Part shown: in pieces, positions 23,691 to 29,853 of the stretch
How the letters are laid out: each line of letters opens with the position of its first letter
Position numbering within the stretch: the stretch's first letter is position 1
Assembly (NCBI GenBank): GCA_900549805.1
Contig: URPV01000010.1
Span: 1 to 29,853 of the forward strand
From: an uncultured Veillonella sp.
Lineage (GTDB): Bacteria > Bacillota > Negativicutes > Veillonellales > Veillonellaceae
Length of the DNA: 29,853 nt
Reading direction: 5' to 3'
Program-made: the position numbers and the translations under genes
Notes under the pieces: model-generated
What the model saw: only the letters and a program-made list of their open reading frames with translations
Told to the model about the DNA's origin: nothing
Databases searched by the model: none

Positions 23691-24800
23691 ATGCCTAGTG
23701 TAAAGGATATAATGACACTTATGGAGTCTTGGGCGCCCTTGTCCCTTGCTGAATCGTGGGATAATCCAGGACTTATGGTGGGGTCTATAGATCGCCAAGT
23801 AACAGGGATTGTCACGAGTCTAGACCTAACAAAAGAGGCCGTGGATTATACTATCGATAGAGGGTGTAATATGATCATTAGTCATCATCCCCTTATCTTT
23901 AAGGGGCTTACATCCATTGACTTGGGCTCTTACCAGGGACAACTTTTGGAAACCTTGATTAAAAATGATATAGCTGTCTATAGTGCTCATACTAATTTGG
24001 ATATAGCCCAAGGGGGCCTTAATGATATGTTAGCGGCCAAATTAGGGTTAGAGAATTGTTCTGGTCTAGTGCCAGTAGGTCAATCTGATTACTATAAATT
24101 AGTGGTATATGTACCCATTAGTCATGGAAATCAAATTCGTCAGGCCTTGGCTGAAGCGGGAGCTGGTTGGATTGGTAACTATAGCCATTGTTCTTTTTCC
24201 CTGAAGGGGGATGGCCGTTTTCAAGCTGAGGCAGGGACACACCCTTACCTAGGTCAGGAGGGCCAGGTGGAAGAGGTTCAAGAGGAACGGGTGGAGACCA
24301 TTGTGCCACAAGACATTTTGTCTAAGGTTTTAGGTGCTATAAGGGATGTTCATCCTTATGAAGAAATAGCTTATGATGTCTTCCCCCTAGTAGAACCAAA
24401 AGTAAGACATTACTTAGGCCGCATAGGGACTTTACCAGAAACGTTAACATTAGATCAGTTTAAGCTCTTTTTAGAAGAGGCCTTGCCCCATGCTAAGATT
24501 CGTTTTGCTGGCCAAACAACCAATGCCATTAAACGATTAGCTCTATGTTCTGGTGGAGGCGCTGAATTCTTAGGACAGGCGAAGGCTATGGGGGCCGATG
24601 CCTACCTAACGGGTGATGTGAAGTATCACGATGGTCAGCGAGCTAGAGAACTAGGTCTCTTAGTCGCAGATGGGGGTCACTTTGGGACTGAAGAAATTGT
24701 AGCCAAAGGCCTCAAGGACAAGTTGACGGATCTTGTAAGAGAAAACGGTTGGGACCTATCGGTCCTTGCCTTTGAGGGGCAAGAAGATTTCTTCTTCTAA
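23691..24800 (+). CDS. Nif3-like dinuclear metal center protein (YqfO family)
   Basis: A NIF3/GTP cyclohydrolase I type 2-like protein that forms a toroidal hexamer with a two-metal site; its physiological reaction is not settled. The 369 residues include an insertion of about 100 residues (130-230), the PII/CutA-like domain found in the longer YqfO forms (starting near YKLVVYVPISHGN and ending near VHPYEEIAYDV). Metal ligands are visible in SHHPLIFKG (64-72), AHTNLD (about 99-104) and GGHFGTEE (about 328-335). ATG 23691 is chosen over GTG 23682 because AGGTGA (23680-23685) has better spacing to it. It is co-transcribed with trmK. Confidence 0.9.
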   Translation: MPSVKDIMTLMESWAPLSLAESWDNPGLMVGSIDRQVTGIVTSLDLTKEAVDYTIDRGCNMIISHHPLIFKGLTSIDLGSYQGQLLETLIKNDIAVYSAHTNLDIAQGGLNDMLAAKLGLENCSGLVPVGQSDYYKLVVYVPISHGNQIRQALAEAGAGWIGNYSHCSFSLKGDGRFQAEAGTHPYLGQEGQVEEVQEERVETIVPQDILSKVLGAIRDVHPYEEIAYDVFPLVEPKVRHYLGRIGTLPETLTLDQFKLFLEEALPHAKIRFAGQTTNAIKRLALCSGGGAEFLGQAKAMGADAYLTGDVKYHDGQRARELGLLVADGGHFGTEEIVAKGLKDKLTDLVRENGWDLSVLAFEGQEDFFF

Positions 24801-24829
24801 GACCTTTTAGCTTGGAGACCAAGAGTAAG

Positions 24830-24835
24830 TATGAT
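24830..24835 (+). promoter_or_regulatory. Probable -10 element of the RNase P RNA promoter
   Basis: TATGAT lies 11 bases before the first RNase P RNA pairing strand. No convincing -35 is seen. A small inverted repeat CTTGG-AGA-CCAAG (24811-24823) lies just upstream. Confidence 0.45.
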
Positions 24836-24846
24836 AAACTAGGATA

Positions 24847-25194
24847 GAACAAGTACGAAAGGCGATTGCGAGTCGTAAGATTCGAGGAAAGTCCGAGCTC
24901 CGCAGGGCAGGATGCCAGATAACGTCTGGCGAGGGTAACCTTAGGGAAAGTGCCATAGAAAAGGAAACCGCCACGTCAGTGGTAAGGGTGGAAAGGTGAG
25001 GTAAGAGCTCACCAGCAGTCTGGTAACAGGCTGGCTCGGTAAACCCCATCCGGAGCAAGGCCGAATAGGGAAGGGTTGATGTTGCCCGCAGACCTTCCGG
25101 GTTGTGCCGCTCGAGCGTGCAGGCGACTGTACGCCTAGAAAGATAATCGCCACTGCGTAAGCAGTACAGAACTCGGCTTATTGACTGCTTGTTC
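24847..25194 (+). ncRNA. rnpB: RNase P RNA (M1-type ribozyme)
   Basis: The catalytic RNA that removes 5' leaders from pre-tRNAs. Conserved region I (GAGGAAAGTCC, 24884-24894) and the matching 3' conserved region (ACAGAACTCGGCTTA, from about 25166) form helix P4. Further landmarks are GCAGGGCAGGATGCC, CTCGGTAAACCCC with GGCCGAATAGGG, and AGATAATCGCCACTG near the 3' end. The terminal helix P1 is a perfect GAACAAG (24847-24853) with CTTGTTC (25188-25194), which sets the ends. The total of about 348 bases is normal for a bacterial RNase P RNA. Confidence 0.96.
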
Positions 25195-25213
25195 CTCTTT
25201 TGAGTTTACTGAA

Positions 25214-25253
25214 GAGCTAAGGTTCATCATTGGATGAACCTTAGCTCTTTTTT
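25214..25253 (+). terminator. Rho-independent terminator of rnpB
   Basis: GAGCTAAGGTTCATC (25214-25228) pairs perfectly with GATGAACCTTAGCTC (25233-25247) across ATTG, followed by six T. Confidence 0.97.
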
Positions 25254-25332
25254 ATATCGAATTATTTCCGTTCGTTTTTTGCTTACAAATCTTGTAAAAT
25301 GAAAATATATAGACAAATAATGGAGGTAGTAT

Positions 25333-25659
25333 ATGGGGATTAAAGCAATTAATACTGTAGAAGAATTCAACAGCCAAGTTCTCGGTAATGAGGGCATTGC
25401 CATTGTTGATTTCGGCGCAGAATGGTGTAAGCCTTGCCAAGTGATGCGACCTGAAATGGAAGCAGTAGCAGATAAAATGGGCAATCAAGTTCAGTTTTTC
25501 AGCGTTGATGCAGACACCCTTAAGGAAGTCTTTCTCACCCAAGAGGTGGAGGGGGTTCCTTCCTTAGTGGCTTATAAAAATGGCAAAGAATTAGACCGCA
25601 TCGCGGGCTATAAGAAGGCGGCTGTCTTAGAAGAGCTGCTGACATCCATTATTAAGTAG
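25333..25659 (+). CDS. Thioredoxin family protein with a WCKPC active site
   Basis: A cytoplasmic thioredoxin of 108 residues without signal peptide. The active site is W31-C32-K33-P34-C35, at the position of WCGPC in E. coli TrxA, with Lys replacing Gly. The cis-proline segment EGVPSL and the KNGKELDRIAGY strand-turn complete the fold. It would reduce protein disulfides using thioredoxin reductase, which is not in this window. TAAAAT at 25295-25300 is a possible -10. GGAGG lies well placed before the ATG. It is transcribed alone between rnpB and the hydrogenase operon; no clear terminator follows. Confidence 0.92.
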   Translation: MGIKAINTVEEFNSQVLGNEGIAIVDFGAEWCKPCQVMRPEMEAVADKMGNQVQFFSVDADTLKEVFLTQEVEGVPSLVAYKNGKELDRIAGYKKAAVLEELLTSIIK

Positions 25660-25713
25660 GCCCTTAGAACGCTGAGGTCTATATACATCAGTAATGTGTG
25701 CACCTAAAAAGGG

Positions 25714-25793
25714 GTTAGTAAATCGTTAGTAAGATGATTAACATCCTTTATAACTAGCTTTCATTATTGAGAATGACCTATAAGTGGTATACT
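25714..25793 (+). promoter_or_regulatory. Hydrogenase operon promoter region with direct repeats
   Basis: An extended -10 TGGTATACT (25785-25793) and TTGAGA (25767-25772, 15-base spacing) form the likely promoter. Upstream, GTTAGTAA is repeated directly at 25714-25721 and 25725-25732 with an 11-base period, one helical turn, as expected for an activator site. TCATT-N6-AATGA (25761-25776) overlaps the -35. Confidence 0.5.
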
Positions 25794-25859
25794 AAACAAG
25801 TTATTATGAATTGTTTTATAGCATTTCGCAAGCTAAGTAGTGAATAGGAGGCATGACCA

Positions 25860-26990
25860 GTGAAAAATTTATGGTCCTTATTCCAAGAACGACGCCTTAG
25901 TCGCCGTACCTTTATGAAATCTTGCGTGGCATTGACGGCAGTGCTCGGTTTGCCACCTACTATGCTCGATACTGTCGTTAAGGCAGCAGAAACCAAAGAA
26001 CTTCCTACGGTTATTTGGTTGCATGGGCACGAATGTACCGGTTGTAGTGAAGCTTTTATCCGATCTTCCTCTCCCTTTACATCCGATGTAATTCTCAACA
26101 TGATTGCGCTTGAATATGACGACACCTTGTCTGCTGCTTCTGGCGCAGCCTTGGAAGGGCACTTGCAAGAACTTATCGCTGGCAAAAAAGGGCAATATAT
26201 CCTGGCTGTTGAAGGCGGGGTTCCACTCGATGAAGACGGGATTTACTGTATGGTAGGCGGCAAGACTTTCAAACACCAATTGAAAGAAGTGGCTGAAGGT
26301 GCTGCTGCTATTATTGCTTACGGTTCTTGTTCCTCTTGGGGCGGTATTCAAGCAGCAAAACCAAACCCAACAAATACAGTAGCTGTTAATGATGTGGTTT
26401 CTGGTAAGCCAATCATTCGCGTTCCTGGTTGTCCTCCTATCCCTGAAGTTATGACTGGTGTTATCATGTCCTATGCTTTATTTGGACAAATTCCACCTCT
26501 CGATAGCCAAGGCCGTCCTAAACAATTCTACGGTAACCGTATTCATGATACTTGTTACCGTCGTGCCTTCTTTGACTCTGGTCTCTTCGTTGAAGAGTTC
26601 GATGATGATGCATCCAAGGCTGGTTGGTGCCTCTATAAAGTAGGTTGCCGTGGGCCAGAAACTTACAACTCTTGTGGTAATCTTCGTTGGTGGAACGGCT
26701 TGTCCTACCCTATTCAATCCGGTCATGGTTGTATCGGTTGCTCCGAAAAGGGCTTCTGGGATAATGACACGTTCTATAAACGCTTGGACGATGTAGCTTT
26801 ACCTAATACCATCACCACTGCTGATACTATCGGTACAGCAGCTGCCTTTGCAGCTACTGGTGCTGTTATTGTTCACGGTGCAGCTACTATCGCTAAATCC
26901 AGATTAAAAGACTATAAAGACGAAAAGAAAATGCGTCAAGAAGGTAAATGGGACGATAATGGTCCAACAGACAAAGGGGGTAATCACTAA
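25860..26990 (+). CDS. hyaA: [NiFe] hydrogenase small subunit, Tat-exported, membrane-anchored
   Basis: The electron-transfer subunit of a group 1 uptake hydrogenase, carrying three iron-sulfur clusters. A Tat signal with SRRTFMK (residues 14-20) precedes a hydrophobic stretch. The proximal-cluster motif is ECTGCSE (C59, C62), followed by GSCSSWGG and PGCPP. The distal and medial cluster ligands lie in the HDTCYRRAFFDSG, GWCLYKVGCRG and GHGCIGCSEKGFWD segments. A C-terminal membrane helix (about 325-345) anchors it. Gly replaces both extra cysteines of oxygen-tolerant enzymes (CTGC, not CTCC; SWGG, not SWGC), so oxygen sensitivity is predicted. The start is GTG 25860 with AGGAGG 8 bases upstream; an ATG at 25853 is out of frame. 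The stop overlaps the hyaB start. Confidence 0.95.
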   Translation: MKNLWSLFQERRLSRRTFMKSCVALTAVLGLPPTMLDTVVKAAETKELPTVIWLHGHECTGCSEAFIRSSSPFTSDVILNMIALEYDDTLSAASGAALEGHLQELIAGKKGQYILAVEGGVPLDEDGIYCMVGGKTFKHQLKEVAEGAAAIIAYGSCSSWGGIQAAKPNPTNTVAVNDVVSGKPIIRVPGCPPIPEVMTGVIMSYALFGQIPPLDSQGRPKQFYGNRIHDTCYRRAFFDSGLFVEEFDDDASKAGWCLYKVGCRGPETYNSCGNLRWWNGLSYPIQSGHGCIGCSEKGFWDNDTFYKRLDDVALPNTITTADTIGTAAAFAATGAVIVHGAATIAKSRLKDYKDEKKMRQEGKWDDNGPTDKGGNH

Positions 26991-28891
26991 TGAAACGCGT
27001 TGTAGTTGATCCTATCTCCCGTATTGAAGGTCACTTGCGGGTTGAAGTTAATATGGATGAAGCCACAGGCAAAGTAGAGGATGCAGTTTCCTCTGGTACT
27101 GCTTGGCGTGGCATTGAATTGGTTGCAAAGAACCGTGACCCTCGTGACTTGTGGGCTTTCGTTCAACGGATTTGCGGTGTATGTACAACCACTCATGCCT
27201 TGGCTTGTCTCCGCGCTGTAGAAGATGCATTGGGCATTGAGATCCCTAAAAATGCTAACTACATCCGTAATATTATGCACTCTTCCTTGGAAGTTCATGA
27301 CCATACGGTTCACTTCTATCACTTGCATGCCCTAGACTGGGTGTCTCCATTGGAAGCTTTAAAAGCTGATCCTGCGGCTACAGCGGCTCTTCAAAATACA
27401 GTCCTTGCTACGTACAATGTATCTGGTTTGGAACCAGAAGAAGTTAAGTCTACAACTTCCGCTTACCCTAAAGCATTCCCAAAAGCGACAACCCAATACT
27501 TTGCAGCGGTTAAATCCAAGTTGCAAAAGCTTGTTGACGGTGGTCAACTGGGTATTTTCTCCGCTCAATGGTGGGACCATCCAGACTATCAATTGTTGCC
27601 ACCAGAAGTACATTTGATGGCTGTATCCCACTACCTCAATGTATTGGATCTTCAACGGGAAATCGTTATTCCTCACGTTGTATTCGGCGGTAAAAATCCT
27701 CATCCACACTATATCGTAGGCGGTATGCCTTGCTCCATTTCCTTGAATGATATGAATGCGCCTGTGAATACAGCTCGTTTAGGGGCAGTTGATGAATCCA
27801 TTAACTTGGCTCATGATATCGTTAATAACTTCTACCTTCCAGACTTATTGGCTATCGGCAAAATTTATGCTGACAAAGGTATGGTTGATGGTGGCGGCCT
27901 CTCCAAGAAACGGGTCTTGTCCTATGGTGGTTATCCTGATGAACCTTACACAGGTATCTCCAATGGTGACTTCTTCAAAAAATCCTTGGTTCGCTCTAAC
28001 GGCGTAGTTGAAAACTTTGTTGCTGGTGTGGATAAGGCTAAATTCATCCCATTAGAAGGACCAGACTTCATGGATCCACAAATCATGGCGGAAGAAGTAG
28101 AACATTCCTGGTTTGAATATCCAAATGGCGAAGAAGCCCTCAACCCAATTGATGGTGTTACTGAACCTAAATACACAGGTCCTAAATCCGGGTCTAAGGA
28201 TAATTGGGAATACTTGGATGAAGCAGCTAAATACTCCTGGATTAAATCCCCTGTATTCCGTGGTGGTACTACAGAAGTAGGTCCTTTGGCTAAATACATC
28301 GTGGTTTATACTAAGGTTAAACAAGGCATCATTACCAACCCAACATGGGTGGAAAAGATGATGGTAGATCAAATCGAAACAGTATCCAAAGTATTAGGCC
28401 TGCCAGCTCATGTTTGGATGACTACGATGGTTGGTCGTACCGCTTGCCGTGCTCTCGATGCACAAGTGGCAGCAGCACTTAGCCGTTATTTCTACAACAA
28501 GTTGATTGCCAATATCAAAGCTGGCGATACAACCGTGGCTAACTCCGAAAAATTCGATCCAAATACATGGCCAAAAGAAGCTAAAGGCGTTGGTATTCTC
28601 GATGCTCCTCGTGGTGGCCTAGGTCACTGGATTCATATCAAGGATGGTCGTTCTGAAAACTATCAATGTATCGTTCCTTCTACTTGGAATGCTTGCCCTC
28701 GCACAACCAAAGGGGAACATGGTGCTTATGAAGATGCCATGATTGATACCCATGTAAAAGTACCAGAAAAACCACTTGAAATCGTTAAGGTAATCCATTC
28801 CTTCGACCCTTGCTTGGCATGTGCAACTCACTTGTACAACAAAGAAGGTAAACAAATCGTTTCTGTGAATACAGACGCTTTGTGCAAATAA
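26990..28891 (+). CDS. hyaB: [NiFe] hydrogenase large subunit
   Basis: The catalytic subunit that splits or forms H2 at a Ni-Fe(CN)2CO site. The 633 residues include the N-terminal ligand motif RICGVCTTTHALA (C62, C65) and the C-terminal motif DPCLACATH (C608, C611, His614). A 19-residue tail after His614 is the extension normally removed by the HyaD-type endopeptidase after nickel insertion, and hyaD is encoded two genes on. The protein has no signal and would be exported with HyaA through the Tat pathway. TAATG couples it to hyaA. Codon use is strongly biased, consistent with high expression. Confidence 0.97.
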   Translation: MKRVVVDPISRIEGHLRVEVNMDEATGKVEDAVSSGTAWRGIELVAKNRDPRDLWAFVQRICGVCTTTHALACLRAVEDALGIEIPKNANYIRNIMHSSLEVHDHTVHFYHLHALDWVSPLEALKADPAATAALQNTVLATYNVSGLEPEEVKSTTSAYPKAFPKATTQYFAAVKSKLQKLVDGGQLGIFSAQWWDHPDYQLLPPEVHLMAVSHYLNVLDLQREIVIPHVVFGGKNPHPHYIVGGMPCSISLNDMNAPVNTARLGAVDESINLAHDIVNNFYLPDLLAIGKIYADKGMVDGGGLSKKRVLSYGGYPDEPYTGISNGDFFKKSLVRSNGVVENFVAGVDKAKFIPLEGPDFMDPQIMAEEVEHSWFEYPNGEEALNPIDGVTEPKYTGPKSGSKDNWEYLDEAAKYSWIKSPVFRGGTTEVGPLAKYIVVYTKVKQGIITNPTWVEKMMVDQIETVSKVLGLPAHVWMTTMVGRTACRALDAQVAAALSRYFYNKLIANIKAGDTTVANSEKFDPNTWPKEAKGVGILDAPRGGLGHWIHIKDGRSENYQCIVPSTWNACPRTTKGEHGAYEDAMIDTHVKVPEKPLEIVKVIHSFDPCLACATHLYNKEGKQIVSVNTDALCK

Positions 28892-28906
28892 GGGAGGTAG
28901 TCTCTT

Positions 28907-29686
28907 ATGTTAATTCACTCCGATAAAAAAGCCTATGTAGTCTTCTCCATTTGGAAACGCATTTGGCACTGGACTATGGTGCTTTGTGTTACGGCCCTTT
29001 TTTGGTCTGGCCTCTATATCGGTGATCCAGGCTTTGCGGCTATCTTTGGTAAACCAGAACCAACCTTTATGGTTGGTGCCTGGTATTCCATGGAAAATAT
29101 CCGCCGCATCCACTTCATTGCAGGCTATATTTTGACATTTTCCTTTGTCATTAACTTTATCGGCATCTTTACCCATCCTGGGGATCGGCTCTTCCCACGA
29201 CCTTGGGAAAGACGCTACTGGTATGGCCTACGTGAGACCTTGCTTCACTATTTGTTCATTCCACAAAAGAAAGAACACCATTGGTTGCGTAACTCCTTAG
29301 CACGGACTGCTTACTTTGGCATGTACTTCCTGTTCTTTGCCATCATCGTAACGGGCTTTGCTATGTATTTCCAAATCAATCCTAATGGGTGGGGATCATT
29401 TATCTTCAATCCTATTAATAACCTATTTGGGGAATACAACGTACACGTTATTCACCATTACATCGCATGGTGCTTCTTGTTCTTCACCATCGTCCATGTC
29501 TATATGTGCTTCCGGGAAGATTCTTTGGAAGAATCTGGGGAAGTATCCTCTATGATTTCCGGTTTGAAGTATTTTGCTCACAAACCAATCGATGCGGATA
29601 ACCTCAATACAAAAGCTCATAAGGATGATATTGAGGTACTTCCATCCAAATCCACTTACAATGTATCCGACGAGGATGATAAATAA
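28907..29686 (+). CDS. hyaC: Ni/Fe-hydrogenase b-type cytochrome subunit
   Basis: An integral membrane diheme cytochrome b that takes electrons from HyaA and passes them to quinone. The 259 residues contain four hydrophobic segments: about 20-40 after RIWHWTM, 65-85 (IAGYILTFSFVINFIGIF), 138-158 (YFGMYFLFFAIIVTGFAMYF) and 185-205 (HHYIAWCFLFFTIVHVYMCF). Likely heme ligands are His21 and the histidines in NIRRIHFIAGY, HVIHHYIAW and TIVHVYM. A hydrophilic C-terminal tail ends the protein. GGGAGG precedes the ATG, 15 bases after hyaB. Its presence argues for a quinone-linked respiratory hydrogenase rather than a soluble one. Confidence 0.95.
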   Translation: MLIHSDKKAYVVFSIWKRIWHWTMVLCVTALFWSGLYIGDPGFAAIFGKPEPTFMVGAWYSMENIRRIHFIAGYILTFSFVINFIGIFTHPGDRLFPRPWERRYWYGLRETLLHYLFIPQKKEHHWLRNSLARTAYFGMYFLFFAIIVTGFAMYFQINPNGWGSFIFNPINNLFGEYNVHVIHHYIAWCFLFFTIVHVYMCFREDSLEESGEVSSMISGLKYFAHKPIDADNLNTKAHKDDIEVLPSKSTYNVSDEDDK

Positions 29687-29687
29687 G

Positions 29688-29853
29688 ATGTTTGAAAATC
29701 CGGAAATTACACTTCTCGGCGTGGGAAATATATTATTGACGGATGAAGGTCTAGGCGTTCACGTAATCAATGAATTGCGTGACGCCTATACTTTTACACC
29801 GGAGATTAATATCATCGATGGTGGTACTATGGGTATGGAGCTTCTGACCTACA
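29688..29853 (+). CDS. hyaD: Hydrogenase maturation protease HyaD (partial, cut by window end)
   Basis: The first 55 residues of a HyaD/HybD-type endopeptidase, which clips the C-terminal tail of the hydrogenase large subunit after nickel insertion. The N-terminal fold signature LLGVGNILLTDEGLGVHVINEL is visible in two parts (LLGVGNILLTDEG; LGVHVINEL), including the Glu that helps bind nickel. The later IIDGGTMGMELL is the expected second segment. The ATG begins 2 bases after the hyaC stop, so it belongs to the operon. The rest, including the C-terminal His ligand, is outside the window. Confidence 0.93.
   Translation, partial: MFENPEITLLGVGNILLTDEGLGVHVINELRDAYTFTPEINIIDGGTMGMELLTY

Noticed and set aside
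92..29620. Many open frames on the - strand and in alternative + frames (for example 3275-3640 -, 3686-4396 -, 11222-11659 -, 25878-26351 -)
   Set aside because: They lie inside clear conserved genes, lack good ribosome sites and show no recognisable domains; they are shadows of the coding frames.
1..29853. CRISPR arrays, insertion sequences, prophage genes, attachment sites or a toxin-antitoxin pair
   Set aside because: No regularly spaced repeats, transposase or integrase, phage genes or paired small ORFs of that type were seen; apart from the short sites listed, the window is ordinary core genome.

Overview
The window is about 30 kb of densely packed bacterial chromosome in which every recognisable gene lies on the + strand. 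Gene content and order point to a Firmicute, and most likely a Negativicute (Veillonella/Megasphaera/Dialister type). It carries the Firmicute blocks hisS-aspS-6S RNA-rarA, ftsK-rodZ-like-...-cinA-recA-recX-rny (RNase Y) and dnaG-rpoD-trmK-nif3, together with a Tat-exported respiratory [NiFe] hydrogenase. The genus assignment is inference; no 16S rRNA is present.

Layout. Positions 1-5080 hold an upstream terminator, an apparently N-terminally truncated Fur-family regulator, hemZ, hisS and aspS. A strong terminator is followed by a 6S RNA with its own promoter and terminator (5266-5510), then rarA. The rarA-ftsK gap (6824-7090) is rich in hairpins and contains a palindromic extended -10 promoter. 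Next come ftsK, a RodZ-like HTH membrane protein, a YgiQ radical-SAM protein, a solute-binding protein broken by one in-frame ochre codon, rimO and cinA. recA-recX follow behind a near-consensus LexA box. rny has an unusual leader: a near-consensus promoter, a strong intrinsic terminator, then a Shine-Dalgarno directly against the first GTG. dnaG-rpoD, a CAU-anticodon tRNA (probably tRNA-Ile2), trmK, nif3 and the RNase P RNA gene come next. The last part has a thioredoxin and the hydrogenase operon hyaA-hyaB-hyaC-hyaD, with hyaD cut by the window end.

How it fits together. Most of the window is core information processing: two aminoacyl-tRNA synthetases, a tRNA, RNase P, tRNA and ribosomal-protein modification, primase, the main sigma factor, 6S RNA, SOS recombination, chromosome translocation and the RNA-decay endonuclease. 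The hydrogenase operon is the main energy-metabolism locus. Its small subunit lacks the extra cysteines of oxygen-tolerant enzymes, which fits an anaerobe. Its b-type cytochrome suggests electron delivery to the quinone pool.

I did not find a clearly new multi-gene system. The observations most worth a second look are the rny leader and start codon, the broken solute-binding protein, the truncated Fur gene, the rarA-ftsK leader, and the regulatory repeats upstream of the hydrogenase operon.
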